A stretch of DNA of 64,000 nt from Acinetobacter calcoaceticus (GTDB lineage: Bacteria > Pseudomonadota > Gammaproteobacteria > Pseudomonadales > Moraxellaceae). The stretch is taken from positions 124,001-188,000 of the forward strand of contig NZ_JADVKT010000006.1 in the NCBI RefSeq assembly GCF_016508255.1, given 5' to 3'. Every line of letters starts with the position of its first letter. The stretch's first letter is position 1. Below the pieces are notes generated by a model. That model had not been told where the DNA came from. It searched no databases and was given only the letters and a program-made list of their open reading frames with translations. A program made the translations under genes and the position numbers. Positions 37,149-47,575 of this stretch are shown here, in pieces.

Positions 37149-37613
37149 TTATAACTCACAAGCTTTACCTTCATATTCACGACGGTTAAAGACATATTCC
37201 TTACCATTCCATCGATAAACAGCAAAACAGAAGCCTGAACCCCCATTTTCAATATCAGGCCAACCATCTTTGCCTTTAGTTTTCAAAAAGGTGGGAATGC
37301 CAGAGTCGCTAAAGAGTTTTTTCCATTGACCGTCTTTTTGTTGTGAAACAATATAGTAACCAACACCCGTATTGCCATAACACATAGTACTACTATCTTG
37401 AATAACTGCATCTTTATGACCATCACCATTTAAATCTTTATAAATGATAATTTCACCCCGATTACAATTTCCTGCCCAACCATTCTTTGTTTTTTTGAAA
37501 TTTGCTGCTTTAAAAATAGGTTCTACCTCACTCTTTGGAACTTGAACCGTTTGAGCAAAAAGTGTCGAGTTTATTAACAATAAAGAAGTCGTAATAAGTA
37601 ATTTATTTATCAT
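37149..37613 (-). CDS. small exported protein with an FG-GAP/EF-hand-like motif
   Basis: A 154-residue protein. Signal peptide MINKLLITTSLLLINSTLFA; the mature protein contains DLNGDGHKDAVIQD, an Asp-rich loop of the FG-GAP/VCBS or EF-hand kind that may bind calcium, and four cysteines (NCNRG, TMCYG, GFCFAVY and a C-terminal CEL). The ATG at 37613 has AAGG six bases before it; a more upstream ATG (37631) has none. Function unknown. Terminators flank it on both sides, so it is transcribed alone. Confidence 0.7.
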   Translation of the reverse strand: MINKLLITTSLLLINSTLFAQTVQVPKSEVEPIFKAANFKKTKNGWAGNCNRGEIIIYKDLNGDGHKDAVIQDSSTMCYGNTGVGYYIVSQQKDGQWKKLFSDSGIPTFLKTKGKDGWPDIENGGSGFCFAVYRWNGKEYVFNRREYEGKACEL

Positions 37614-37681
37614 GCGTAACCTTATCAGCATAGTTTTGGCTTAAAAATTATTTTGGATTCATTGCGTTTTTTTAAATAGAT

Positions 37682-37707
37682 AAAAACCCGCTCTAAAGCG
37701 GGTTTTT
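37682..37707 (-). terminator. terminator of the gatCAB operon
   Basis: AAAAACCCGCT-CTAA-AGCGGGTTTTT, a perfect 11-bp stem, 18 bases after gatB. Confidence 0.9.
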
Positions 37708-37724
37708 CTAAAAATTGGATTAGC

Positions 37725-39194
37725 TTAACCAATCAATTTTTTCATTAATTCATTTACTTGAGCAGGGTTAGCTTTACCCTTAGAAGCTTTCATGACTTGA
37801 CCAACAAGACCGTTAAAGGCTTTTTCTTTACCAGACTTGTACTCTTCAACCATTTTTTCATTGGCTGCAAGTACTTCTTTAATGATTGCTTCAATTGCGC
37901 CAGTGTCAGTTTCTTGCTTTAAGCCTTTTTCCGCAATAATGTCATCGGCAGATTTACCTTCCGATTCCCACATAAAGCCAAAGACTTGTTTTGCAATCTT
38001 ACCGCTAATGGTGTTATCAACAATACGTGCAATCATGCCACCAAGCTGTTCAGCTGAAACAGGAGAGTCTGCTAAATCTAGGCTTGCTTTGTTTAACGCG
38101 CCTGAGAATTCACCCATCACCCAGTTTGCCGATACTTTACCTTGTGCAGCACCACCCGCAGCAGCCACAACAGCTTCAAAGAAGTCTGCCATTTCACGTG
38201 AGAGCGTAAGTACGTGTGCATCGTACTCTGTTACACCAAAGTCCGCGATAAAGCGTGCACGGCGTGCAGCAGGTAATTCTGGAAGTGCAGCGCGAGCAGC
38301 TTCAATTTGCTCATCTGCAATAATTACTGGCAACAAGTCTGGATCTGGGAAGTAGCGGTAATCGTTCGCTTCTTCTTTAGAACGCATTGAACGCGTTTCC
38401 ATTTTGTTTGGATCGAACAAACGAGTTTCTTGGTCGATGCTTCCGCCATATTCCAAAATTTCCATTTGGCGTTCAATTTCAACATTGATCGCTTGCTCGA
38501 TAAAACGGAATGAGTTGAGGTTTTTTAGCTCACAGCGAGTACCAAAAGGTTGTCCCGGACGGCGTAAAGACACGTTACAGTCCGCGCGGAATGAACCTTC
38601 TGCCATGTTACCGTCAGAAATACCTAACCAGCGCACAAGTGTGTGAATTGATTTGATATATGCCACTGCCTCTTCAACCGAACGCATGTCAGGTTCAGAA
38701 ACGATTTCAAGCAAAGGTGTACCAGCACGGTTTAAGTCAATACCAGACATGCCTTCAAATTGGTCATGAATCGATTTACCAGCATCTTCTTCAAGGTGAG
38801 CACGAGTTACACCAATGCGTTTAGTTGTGCCATCTTCAAGCTGGATGTCGATGTGACCTAAACCGACAATCGGGTTATCCATTTGGCTAATTTGATAGCC
38901 TTTTGGCGAGTCAGGGTAGAAATAGTTTTTACGTGCAAACACAGATGCTTGGTCGATGTATGCATCGATACCCAAACCAAAGCGAATGGCAAGATCAACC
39001 ACTTTTTCATTCAGCACAGGCAACACACCCGGCATTGCCAAGTCTACAAGGCTTGCTTGCGTGTTTGGGTCTTGACCAAACTCAGTCGATGAACCTGAGA
39101 AAATTTTAGAATTGGTTGCAAGCTGAGTGTGAATCTCGATACCAATAACGACTTCCCAACCGTCAATCAATTTCAACTTTTGAGCTTCAGCCAT
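37725..39194 (-). CDS. gatB: Asp-tRNA(Asn)/Glu-tRNA(Gln) amidotransferase subunit B
   Basis: Subunit of the GatCAB enzyme that converts Glu-tRNA(Gln) or Asp-tRNA(Asn) to the amidated forms; GatB binds tRNA and phosphorylates the mischarged residue. 489 residues, full length. Clear family segments: [16 protein letters not shown] at the start, [39 protein letters not shown], then the YqeY-like helical tail ending [15 protein letters not shown]. Its ATG overlaps the gatA stop by one base, so translation is coupled. Confidence 0.97.
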   Translation of the reverse strand: MAEAQKLKLIDGWEVVIGIEIHTQLATNSKIFSGSSTEFGQDPNTQASLVDLAMPGVLPVLNEKVVDLAIRFGLGIDAYIDQASVFARKNYFYPDSPKGYQISQMDNPIVGLGHIDIQLEDGTTKRIGVTRAHLEEDAGKSIHDQFEGMSGIDLNRAGTPLLEIVSEPDMRSVEEAVAYIKSIHTLVRWLGISDGNMAEGSFRADCNVSLRRPGQPFGTRCELKNLNSFRFIEQAINVEIERQMEILEYGGSIDQETRLFDPNKMETRSMRSKEEANDYRYFPDPDLLPVIIADEQIEAARAALPELPAARRARFIADFGVTEYDAHVLTLSREMADFFEAVVAAAGGAAQGKVSANWVMGEFSGALNKASLDLADSPVSAEQLGGMIARIVDNTISGKIAKQVFGFMWESEGKSADDIIAEKGLKQETDTGAIEAIIKEVLAANEKMVEEYKSGKEKAFNGLVGQVMKASKGKANPAQVNELMKKLIG

Positions 39195-40672
39195 TATGCA
39201 TTCTCCTCAGCAATTGCCGCACGTTTAGTGTGCCAGTCTGTGTTTTGTTGGTATTGATGAACAATTGACAACAATTGTGATTCTGACCAGTAGTTACCAA
39301 TCAATTGTAAGCCTACAGGTAAGTTATCTTTATCAAAACCAACAGGAGCATTAATCGCTGGTAAGCCTGCTAAGTTCACTGCAAGTGTATAGATGTCACC
39401 TAAATACATTTCAGTTGGACTTAAGTTTGCACCAATTTTATAAGCAGTTGTTGGTGCAGAAGGAGCAGCGATCACATCTACATTTTCAAATGCTTTTAAG
39501 AAGTCTTGTTGAATTAAACGACGTACTTTTTGCGCTTTCACATAATAAGCATCGTAATAACCCGCAGAGAGTGCATAGGTACCAATTAAGATACGGCGTT
39601 GAACTTCTGGACCAAAACCTTCTGAACGTGAACGCTTGTAAAGATCCATCAAGTCAGCTGGGTTTTCACAGCGATAGCCATAGCGAACGCCGTCATAACG
39701 AGACAAGTTAGAAGAAGCTTCTGCTGGTGCGATGAGGTAATACGTTGGTACATAGGCTTCAGTCATGTTGAGGTCAATCTCAACAAGTGTTGCGCCCATT
39801 TCTTCAAGTTTTTTCAACGACTCTTCAACACGAGCTTTTACGTCAGCGTCTAAACCAACAACGTTAAAGTACTGTTTAGGAATACCAATGCGTAAACCTT
39901 TTACAGATGTGCCATTTAAGTTCGTAACGTAGTCATCAACTTCTTTTTTAACAGAAGTTGAGTCTTTTGCATCATGACCTGCGATTACATTCATGAGGTA
40001 AGCACAGTCTTCAGCAGAACGTGCCATTGGACCTGCTTGGTCAAGTGATGATGCGTAGGCAATGATACCGAAACGAGACACGCGGCCATAAGTAGGTTTC
40101 AAGCCTGTTAAACCGCAAAAAGAAGCGGGTTGGCGAATTGAACCACCAGTGTCAGTACCCGTTGCAAATGGTGCTAAATCAGCAGCTACGGCCGCAGCAG
40201 AACCACCAGATGAACCACCCGGAACGTGGTCAAGTGCCCATGGGTTGCTCGTTGCTCCGACATATGAGCTTTCCGAAGTTGAACCCATAGCAAACTCATC
40301 CATGTTCACTTTACCTAAAGTGACTAGACCAGCAGCTTTAGTTTTTTCAACAACAGTTGCATCGTAAGGAGAAATAAAATTATCAAGAATTTTTGAACCG
40401 GCAGTCGTTTTGATGCCTTTAGTACAAAAAATATCTTTGTGCGCTAGTGGAATACCCGTTAGAGCAGTTGCATTAACTGCTTTTAATACAGCATCAGCTG
40501 CATCAGCTTCTATAAGTGCTTGTTCAGGTGTAACCGTCACATAGCTTTTAACTTGTGAGTCGAGTTTCGCAATACGTTGCAAATAGTGTTCAGTCAGTTC
40601 GCGAGATGAAAACTTCGCTTGGCTTAAGCCCTCAGCAAGTTCACGAATTGATAAGCGATGTAAATCAGTCAT
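39194..40672 (-). CDS. gatA: Asp-tRNA(Asn)/Glu-tRNA(Gln) amidotransferase subunit A
   Basis: Amidase-signature glutaminase subunit (492 residues) that frees ammonia for GatB. The Ser-cisSer-Lys triad is complete: K79 in LAHKDIF, S154 in [11 protein letters not shown] and S178 in DTGGSIRQ. It lies between gatC (53 bases upstream) and gatB (one-base overlap), the standard order. Its presence implies indirect synthesis of Gln-tRNA or Asn-tRNA in this organism; which one cannot be judged from the window. Confidence 0.97.
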   Translation of the reverse strand: MTDLHRLSIRELAEGLSQAKFSSRELTEHYLQRIAKLDSQVKSYVTVTPEQALIEADAADAVLKAVNATALTGIPLAHKDIFCTKGIKTTAGSKILDNFISPYDATVVEKTKAAGLVTLGKVNMDEFAMGSTSESSYVGATSNPWALDHVPGGSSGGSAAAVAADLAPFATGTDTGGSIRQPASFCGLTGLKPTYGRVSRFGIIAYASSLDQAGPMARSAEDCAYLMNVIAGHDAKDSTSVKKEVDDYVTNLNGTSVKGLRIGIPKQYFNVVGLDADVKARVEESLKKLEEMGATLVEIDLNMTEAYVPTYYLIAPAEASSNLSRYDGVRYGYRCENPADLMDLYKRSRSEGFGPEVQRRILIGTYALSAGYYDAYYVKAQKVRRLIQQDFLKAFENVDVIAAPSAPTTAYKIGANLSPTEMYLGDIYTLAVNLAGLPAINAPVGFDKDNLPVGLQLIGNYWSESQLLSIVHQYQQNTDWHTKRAAIAEENA

Positions 40673-40725
40673 GAGTAAAATTTCTTTACATTCAAAATAG
40701 GGAAGATGGGTTAATTGAGTAAAAT

Positions 40726-41040
40726 TTATTCAATCACGCGAGGAACAAGATACAAACCATCTTGAGTTGCTGGTGCAACTGCTTGGTACTCATCTCGATG
40801 ATTGCTTTCAGTTACCACATCAGCACGTAAAGGTTGAGGATTATCAAAAGGGCTTTTTAAAGGTTCTACGCCTTCAGTATCAATGCCTTTTAAGGTTTCC
40901 ATCATGCCTAAAATTTTATTTAGACTTTGAGCATATTCAGCAGATTGCGTATCATTGAGCGACAATCGAGCAAGATTGGCGATTGCTGAAACTGTTTGTG
41001 CATTTAAATCTGCTGAATGCTGTGCATCCGATGTAGACAT
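40726..41040 (-). CDS. gatC: Asp-tRNA(Asn)/Glu-tRNA(Gln) amidotransferase subunit C
   Basis: Small linking subunit (104 residues) that stabilises GatA on GatB. The family pattern is seen in [16 protein letters not shown] and a C-terminal ending in YLVPRVIE; the middle has [22 protein letters not shown]. First gene of the gatCAB operon, divergent from mreB across 133 bases. Confidence 0.95.
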   Translation of the reverse strand: MSTSDAQHSADLNAQTVSAIANLARLSLNDTQSAEYAQSLNKILGMMETLKGIDTEGVEPLKSPFDNPQPLRADVVTESNHRDEYQAVAPATQDGLYLVPRVIE

Positions 41041-41164
41041 AACATCACCTAATCAGTATTAAAAATTTTCAAAATATCGTGCGTTATAATAAGCGATTGA
41101 CTTGTTCAAATCATCACATTTAGTTTAAAGTTGCCACCTTGCATCCACATGAAAGTTTAACTGA

Positions 41165-42214
<1,050 letters not shown>

Positions 42215-42230
42215 GTTTAAGGATTAGGCG

Positions 42231-43088
42231 GTGCAACCGAATATTTTTTCAAGACAGCCGCCATCTTTCCGCTCGTTCGTTATTGCGGTCATTACATGCT
42301 TGGTTGTGCTGTTCTTTGATTGGCGCATGCCGTATGTAATTCAGCCAGCAAGGGATGTCTTGTACGCTGCATATAACCCAATTTATGCATTGGCTAGTTA
42401 TCCAGTACTGTCGAGAGAATGGCTGAATCAACAAACAAAATCTGAAGCACAACTGCGTCGTGAAAATACTGCGATGCAGGCTGAGCTTTTACAAGCTCAA
42501 GTCCGCTTACAGAAGCTTTCTGAACTGTCAGCTGAAAACACCCGTTTGCGAGGTCTTCTTGATACCCCATTAATTATTGATGGACGTATGGAGATTGCCG
42601 AAGTAATTGGGACAGATGCAGACCCATTGCGTCATATCATCATTGTTAACCGAGGCTCTGTGGACCATTTAAAGGTTGGTCAAACGGTTTTGGATGATAA
42701 GGGGATCATGGGGCAGATCATTAATGTATATCCTCATAGCTCACGTGTAATGTTGTTATCAGATAAAGAACATTCACTTTCGGTACGTCTCGAACGCACA
42801 GGAATGCGGGCGATTGTTTCTGGTACAGGTGATTTGGGCCGCTTAAAAATGGAATATGTCCCGACGAGTGCAAATATTCAAGTGGGTGATAAAGTGTTTA
42901 GCTCAGGATTGGGTGAACATTTCCCAGCAGGGTACGCAGTGGGTACAGTTGCTAAAATAAGACGTCATAATTCAGGTGAGTTTGCCGAAATTGATGTAAC
43001 ACCAGCTGCACAATTAGCAACAGGGCACCATGTCGTTATACTTTTCTCGGATTCATTAGCGAAGGAGCAGCCATATGCCGATCGCTAA
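42231..43088 (+). CDS. mreC: rod shape-determining protein MreC
   Basis: Bitopic inner-membrane scaffold (285 residues) joining MreB to PBP2/RodA. One membrane helix at about residues 13-32 (FVIAVITCLVVLFFDW), a coiled coil (residues 62-95, QTKSEAQLRRENTAMQAEL), then paired beta-barrels with DKGIMGQIINVYPHSSRV and FSSGLGEHFPAGYAVG. The start is GTG at 42231 with AAGGA before it. Overlaps mreD by 14 bases. Confidence 0.96.
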   Translation: MQPNIFSRQPPSFRSFVIAVITCLVVLFFDWRMPYVIQPARDVLYAAYNPIYALASYPVLSREWLNQQTKSEAQLRRENTAMQAELLQAQVRLQKLSELSAENTRLRGLLDTPLIIDGRMEIAEVIGTDADPLRHIIIVNRGSVDHLKVGQTVLDDKGIMGQIINVYPHSSRVMLLSDKEHSLSVRLERTGMRAIVSGTGDLGRLKMEYVPTSANIQVGDKVFSSGLGEHFPAGYAVGTVAKIRRHNSGEFAEIDVTPAAQLATGHHVVILFSDSLAKEQPYADR

Positions 43089-43566
43089 ACTGAAGCGAGA
43101 AAAGCGTAAAGATCCACTATGGGGAATAATCATCTCTGTTATTGTGGGTTCTGTGCTGATGGTTTACCCGCTGTCCTACGATATTTCAGGTTGGCGCCCA
43201 TTATTCATGTTGATGGTCACGCTGTTTTGGGTGGTATGTCAGCCGACGTGGTGTGGGGTCTGGTTTGCATTTGGAATGGGGATTTTTACAGACTTATTGC
43301 TTGATGCTCCTTTAGGTCTCAATGCCTTAAGCTTTGTAATTATGACTTTTCTTACCCGTTTTTTAATTCGGGAACGTCGTATTTTAACTTTCGTTAATAT
43401 ATGGACAATTGCAACTCTGGTCATTATTGCTCATTTAGCATTTATGTGGGTAACCCAGACCATGGGTGGAATTCATTTTTCGATTGCTAGACATTGGCAA
43501 CCATTGATGACAAGTATTATCACTTGGCCAATCGTCTATTATTGTTTGGCAAAATGGCGCATATAG
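43075..43566 (+). CDS. mreD: rod shape-determining protein MreD
   Basis: Inner-membrane partner of the elongasome (163 residues, about five helices). Family marks: GWRPLFMLMVTLFWV, then GIFTDLLLDAPLGLNALSFV. Its start lies inside mreC (14 bases) and its end overlaps maf by 13 bases, so mreC, mreD and maf are likely translated as a coupled block. Confidence 0.95.
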   Translation: MPIAKLKREKRKDPLWGIIISVIVGSVLMVYPLSYDISGWRPLFMLMVTLFWVVCQPTWCGVWFAFGMGIFTDLLLDAPLGLNALSFVIMTFLTRFLIRERRILTFVNIWTIATLVIIAHLAFMWVTQTMGGIHFSIARHWQPLMTSIITWPIVYYCLAKWRI

Positions 43567-44114
43567 TTTTAGCATCTAGCTCTCCTCGTAGGAAGGAGTT
43601 GTTGCAACAACTCGGTTTGGATTTTGAAATCTATAGTCCGGATATTGATGAGTCTGTTCATAAGAATGAGCTGGTTCATCATTATGTTGAACGTTTAGCG
43701 AGAGAAAAAGCGCAAACTGTATTAAAACTTTTTCCAGAAGCAATTGTTATTGCTGCCGATACTAGTCTTGGACTTGATGGTCAAATTATTGGTAAGCCTG
43801 AATCAAAAAGCCATGCTTTTGAGATATGGAAACAATTATCGGGACGTTGGCATGATGTGTTTTCTGGACTATGCATTGCGACGCAACAACAAATGTTAAG
43901 TCAGGTGGTGCAAACACAAGTCGAATTTCAGCATCTGACTACGCAAGATATGGAAAATTATTGGACTACAGGTGAGCCTGTTGGGAAAGCCGGTGGATAT
44001 GCAATTCAAGGGATTGCTTCTCAATATATTCCCCAAATTCAAGGAAGTTATAGTAATGTGGTAGGACTTCCTTTATACGAATTTGCACAGTTATTAAAAA
44101 GAGTAAAGACATAA
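43554..44114 (+). CDS. maf: Maf nucleotide pyrophosphatase
   Basis: House-cleaning nucleoside triphosphate pyrophosphatase (186 residues) of the Maf/YhdE type, acting on dTTP/UTP or modified bases. Marks: LASSSPRRKELLQQLG at the N-terminus, IAADT with the catalytic Asp, GKPES and the C-terminal GSYSNVVGLPLYE. The ATG at 43554 gives the standard N-terminus (MAHIVLASSSPRR); a TTG at 43494 would add 20 unrelated residues inside mreD. Placement between mreD and rng is the usual proteobacterial order. Confidence 0.95.
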   Translation: MAHIVLASSSPRRKELLQQLGLDFEIYSPDIDESVHKNELVHHYVERLAREKAQTVLKLFPEAIVIAADTSLGLDGQIIGKPESKSHAFEIWKQLSGRWHDVFSGLCIATQQQMLSQVVQTQVEFQHLTTQDMENYWTTGEPVGKAGGYAIQGIASQYIPQIQGSYSNVVGLPLYEFAQLLKRVKT

Positions 44115-44221
44115 GAGGTTGTTATCATTCTTAATTGAATAGCATTGTCGATAAACACTAGGCAAAGTTAACAGCTTCTCTGACTCTTTAATAAAAATTT
44201 TATAATGCTTTGAGTTTATGT

Positions 44222-45676
44222 ATGTCAGAAGAATTACTTATTAATGTCACGCCTATGGAGTGTCGGGTGGCATTAATCGAAAATGGAACTGTTAATGAGC
44301 TGTATGTCGAACGTACAGTCAAGCGCGGTCTAGTCGGTAATATTTACAAGGGTAAAGTCGTGCGAGTGCTTCCGGGCATGCAAGCTGCTTTTGTTGATAT
44401 CGGTCTATCTCGAACAGCCTTCTTACACATCAATGATATGGTTTGGCCTCGTTCACAGCCTACCCCAAATGTCTTTGAACTATTACATCCTGGACAGACT
44501 CTTACTGTCCAAGTAATGAAAGATATGTTGGGCACAAAAGGGGCTCGTCTGAGTACAGATCTTTCAATTCCTTCTCGTTATCTGGTTTTAATGCCATACG
44601 GTAACCATATTGGTGTATCGCAACGTATTGAGTCTGAAGAAGAGCGAGAGCGACTACGTAATATTATCGAAGGTATTCAATCTGAACATAATTTGCCAGG
44701 TAGCGTGATTGTGCGTACTGCTGCTGAAGGGGTGGATGAAGCAGAAATTGCACAAGATATGTGCTATCTGAGTAAATTATGGGAATACATCCAACGTAAG
44801 CAAATTGATGTTGCCGTTCCTTCTTTAATTTTTGAAGAGCTTCCATTACCTCAGCGTATTATTCGAGATTTAGCAAGCGAAGAGACTGCAAAGATCTATG
44901 TCGATTCGAGAGAAATTCATGCCAAGCTTCTTGAGTTTGTTGAAGAATTTGTTCCGAATATGCAGAGTCGACTCATTCATTATCCAGGTGAACGACCATT
45001 ATTTGATCTTTATAATGTCGAAGAAGATATCCAGAAAGCCCTTCAAACCCGCGTAGCTTTGAAATCGGGTGGTTATCTGATGATCGACCAGACTGAAGCC
45101 ATGACAACGATTGACGTTAATACTGGTTCATATGTCGGCGGTCGTAGTCTTGAGGACACCGTTTTTAAAACTAATATGGAAGCGACACAAGTCATTGCAC
45201 GTCAACTTAGACTGCGTAATTTGGGTGGTATTCTGATTATTGATTTTATTGACATGCAAGAGGCAATTCACCGTGAAGAGGTGATGCGTCAGTTCGAAAA
45301 AATGCTTGAGCGCGATCACGCCAAAACCAAAATTACTCAAGTGTCAGAACTTGGTTTGGTTGAAATGACTCGTAAACGAACACGTGAATCGTTAGAGCAT
45401 TTGCTGTGTGAGTCGTGTCCAACCTGTCAAGGACGTGGTTTTGTCAAAACAGCAGAGACAGTGTGTTACGAAATATTTCGTGAGATATTGCGATATACAC
45501 GTGCATTTGAATCAACGAGTGGCTTTACTGTTGTTGCTCATCCTTCTGTGATTGACCGATTATTAACAGCAGAAGCGCCTGCAGTGGCAGATTTAGAGCA
45601 TTTCATCAACCGTGTGATTAAATTTCAGGTCGAAAATTTATATACGCAAGAGCAATACGATATCATTTTAAGTTAA
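44222..45676 (+). CDS. rng: ribonuclease G
   Basis: Endoribonuclease (484 residues) for 16S rRNA 5' maturation and mRNA turnover. It opens MSEELLINVTPMECRVAL as in E. coli RNase G, followed by an S1 RNA-binding domain (GNIYKGKVVRVLPGMQAAFVDIG), the RNase H-like/DNase I-like catalytic part (MTTIDVNTGSYVG, ILIIDFIDM) and the zinc-link CPTCQGRG. The ATG at 44222 replaces a TTG at 44210. Last gene of the mre cluster, 107 bases after maf, ended by a perfect 11-bp hairpin. Confidence 0.96.
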   Translation: MSEELLINVTPMECRVALIENGTVNELYVERTVKRGLVGNIYKGKVVRVLPGMQAAFVDIGLSRTAFLHINDMVWPRSQPTPNVFELLHPGQTLTVQVMKDMLGTKGARLSTDLSIPSRYLVLMPYGNHIGVSQRIESEEERERLRNIIEGIQSEHNLPGSVIVRTAAEGVDEAEIAQDMCYLSKLWEYIQRKQIDVAVPSLIFEELPLPQRIIRDLASEETAKIYVDSREIHAKLLEFVEEFVPNMQSRLIHYPGERPLFDLYNVEEDIQKALQTRVALKSGGYLMIDQTEAMTTIDVNTGSYVGGRSLEDTVFKTNMEATQVIARQLRLRNLGGILIIDFIDMQEAIHREEVMRQFEKMLERDHAKTKITQVSELGLVEMTRKRTRESLEHLLCESCPTCQGRGFVKTAETVCYEIFREILRYTRAFESTSGFTVVAHPSVIDRLLTAEAPAVADLEHFINRVIKFQVENLYTQEQYDIILS

Positions 45677-45677
45677 A

Positions 45678-45712
45678 GTTGTAACAAGATATCGCTTAAT
45701 CCTTGTTACAAC
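45678..45712 (+). terminator. hairpin after rng
   Basis: GTTGTAACAAG (45678-45688) and CTTGTTACAAC (45702-45712) form a perfect 11-bp stem with a 13-base loop, starting one base after the stop codon. The T run after it is broken (TGAAATTTT), so it may protect the 3' end as much as terminate. Confidence 0.65.
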
Positions 45713-45815
45713 TGAAATTTTACTTTCATTCATGAATTTTAAATACTAGTTACCTACAGTAGCCATAGACGTTCTCCCTATTTAACGTCTTAGCAAACAA
45801 GAAGAGGTATAACCC

Positions 45816-45989
45816 ATGAATGTAAGTGAAAACTTAATTAGCAACGGTCTTAAACATGTTCTAGATAGTACGCCAGTCAATAGCTGCTATATGTTGAATG
45901 ACCAAGGTAAAGAAGTACCGATCACAACTGCGATGATTCGTTCAGTATGTCATCAGTTGCTTAGACAGTGCCGCACAATTAAAAAATAA
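45816..45989 (+). CDS. PA1571-like small protein (57 aa)
   Basis: A 57-residue protein, MNVSENLISNGL..., with AGAGG nine bases before the ATG. The block YMLNDQGKEVPITTAMIRSVC fits the pattern of the PA1571 family (Asp-x-x-Gly-x-Glu-Ile/Val-Pro-Ile-Thr-x-x-Met-Ile), small cytoplasmic proteins of Pseudomonas and Acinetobacter without known function. No signal or membrane helix. It has its own upstream gap and a terminator overlapping its stop codon, so it is a free-standing gene rather than part of the rng transcript. Confidence 0.75.
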   Translation: MNVSENLISNGLKHVLDSTPVNSCYMLNDQGKEVPITTAMIRSVCHQLLRQCRTIKK

Positions 45990-46010
45990 GGGGCCAATTC
46001 AAAGCCCCTT
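45988..46010. terminator. bidirectional terminator between the PA1571-like gene and the wax ester synthase gene
   Basis: AAGGGGC (45988-45994) and GCCCCTT (46004-46010) with a 9-base loop; T-rich on both strands. Confidence 0.85.
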
Positions 46011-46018
46011 AACTTTTT

Positions 46019-47404
46019 CTAACTTGCTGAATGATGTTTCAGCTGCTTCTCTGCAATAATTTCTTCAAAACGTTGAATCTCATCTTCTAAATGAGTCAAA
46101 AGGTTTTGCATTTTTGGCAAGGCATTTCGACAAGCTGTTAATCCAACTTCAAGCTTATCTAAATAACTGGTCATAGTAATATTTAAAGCCTGTCCATCCA
46201 TGACAATCGAAGCAGGATAGAGAGCGTCTAATTTCGCGCCATTCCAATAAAGCGGCTCTCGTGGTCCTGGTACATTGGAAATGACTAAATTGAACGCCTG
46301 ACGCTTAGGAAGCATTCCTGAAATGATGTTTAATCCTGCCGGACCATAAACAACCGCACTATAATTTAAAATTTCATTAGCAGTCATACGGCTAAAGCGT
46401 TGCTTTGAATTCTGCATACTGCGACGAATGATTTCTAGACGTTCTAACGGTTGGTCCTTATGAGTTCCTAAATTTGCCAGAATCATAGTAATTCGGTTAC
46501 TCATGTCAGAGTCATCTGTGCGTAATGAAGCTGGAACCATAGCGATAAGTGGCTTTTTAGGTAAACTATTTTGACTAATCAAATATTCACGTAAAGCACC
46601 AGAACATACGGCTAGTACAACATCGTTAATCGTTACGCTTAATGCTTTTGAAATTTTTCTTAGTCTGCTCAGTTCAAACGATTGGGCAGCAAAACGACGT
46701 GAAGCACTTACTCTTTGGTTCAAAATCGACACTGGCGCCTGAAAGGTAGAAACATAATCAGGATTTTTGCCCATTTCTTTAAATATCGTCTGAGATAACT
46801 CTTGCATTACTTTGGGAGCTATATCGAGTTGAGACTTAATGCCTCCTAAAATACTCTTAATTTTACTTGTACTTGGTGTTGGTACTTTTAAGCGTTTAGT
46901 TCTTTTACTTTCGACACACCATAGCGGAACTACGTGTTTTTCTTCAGGTGTTTTTGAAAGTGATTTCTCGATCAAACGCATACCAGCAACGCCATCGACC
47001 ATTGCATGATGAATTTTGAAATACATGGCAAAACGATTGCCTTCGATTCCTTCAATAATGTCACAAGTCCAAAGTGGTTTTGCACGGTCGATTAATGAGC
47101 TATGTTGCTGTGAAATATAAACCAGAAGTTCACGAATGCGCCCAGGATGAGGCAAAGCAATATGGCGAAAGTGATGATCGATATCGAACTCTTCATCTTC
47201 ATCCCAAAATAGTCCATTTAAACGGTTATTGAAGGGAGGAATAGGAATGCTTTTTGAGCGTTTAATATCTTCTACTAAATCATGTACAAATGTTTCAGGT
47301 GCATTTTCAGGAATTTCAAATAAAAATAATCCACCGACATGCATGGGTTGCTGTCTTTTTTCAAGTGACAGAAAAATGAAATCAATTGGGTGTAATGGAC
47401 GCAT
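46019..47404 (-). CDS. atfA: bifunctional wax ester synthase / diacylglycerol acyltransferase
   Basis: Membrane-associated WS/DGAT enzyme (461 residues) that joins acyl-CoA to fatty alcohols or diacylglycerol, making wax ester and triacylglycerol storage droplets. The catalytic HHxxxDG motif is intact (H132, H133, D137 in KIHHAMVDG); the second conserved segment NVPGPREPLYWNGA and a LYPASIVMDGQALNIT stretch are present. From memory, the opening MRPLHPIDFIFLSLEKRQQ and long later segments match A. baylyi AtfA closely, which is the best genus marker in the window. Single gene with its own terminator; no acyl-CoA reductase is nearby. Confidence 0.95.
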   Translation of the reverse strand: MRPLHPIDFIFLSLEKRQQPMHVGGLFLFEIPENAPETFVHDLVEDIKRSKSIPIPPFNNRLNGLFWDEDEEFDIDHHFRHIALPHPGRIRELLVYISQQHSSLIDRAKPLWTCDIIEGIEGNRFAMYFKIHHAMVDGVAGMRLIEKSLSKTPEEKHVVPLWCVESKRTKRLKVPTPSTSKIKSILGGIKSQLDIAPKVMQELSQTIFKEMGKNPDYVSTFQAPVSILNQRVSASRRFAAQSFELSRLRKISKALSVTINDVVLAVCSGALREYLISQNSLPKKPLIAMVPASLRTDDSDMSNRITMILANLGTHKDQPLERLEIIRRSMQNSKQRFSRMTANEILNYSAVVYGPAGLNIISGMLPKRQAFNLVISNVPGPREPLYWNGAKLDALYPASIVMDGQALNITMTSYLDKLEVGLTACRNALPKMQNLLTHLEDEIQRFEEIIAEKQLKHHSAS

Positions 47405-47536
47405 AAATCATTGTGCCTCATGCATTTTTCTAAGAAGCCCTTATCTGAGCTCTTATTAGAATTATAGAACCGTAAAATTAAGTATATAGCGTTTAGAGTA
47501 TAGAAAATATGACTTTGTGTACGTAACATGACATAA

Positions 47537-47566
47537 AAAAAACCACTGATTTAACAGTGGTTTTTT
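47537..47566 (-). terminator. terminator of cysH
   Basis: AAAACCACTG and CAGTGGTTTT form a perfect stem with an ATTTAA loop and flanking A/T tracts, 10 bases past the cysH stop. Confidence 0.88.
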
Positions 47567-47575
47567 GATAACAAA

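Noticed and set aside
37837..38355. 172-codon plus-strand ORF antisense to gatB
   Set aside because: gatB is a certain full-length gene on the other strand; the Ser/Ala-rich product is a frame shadow.
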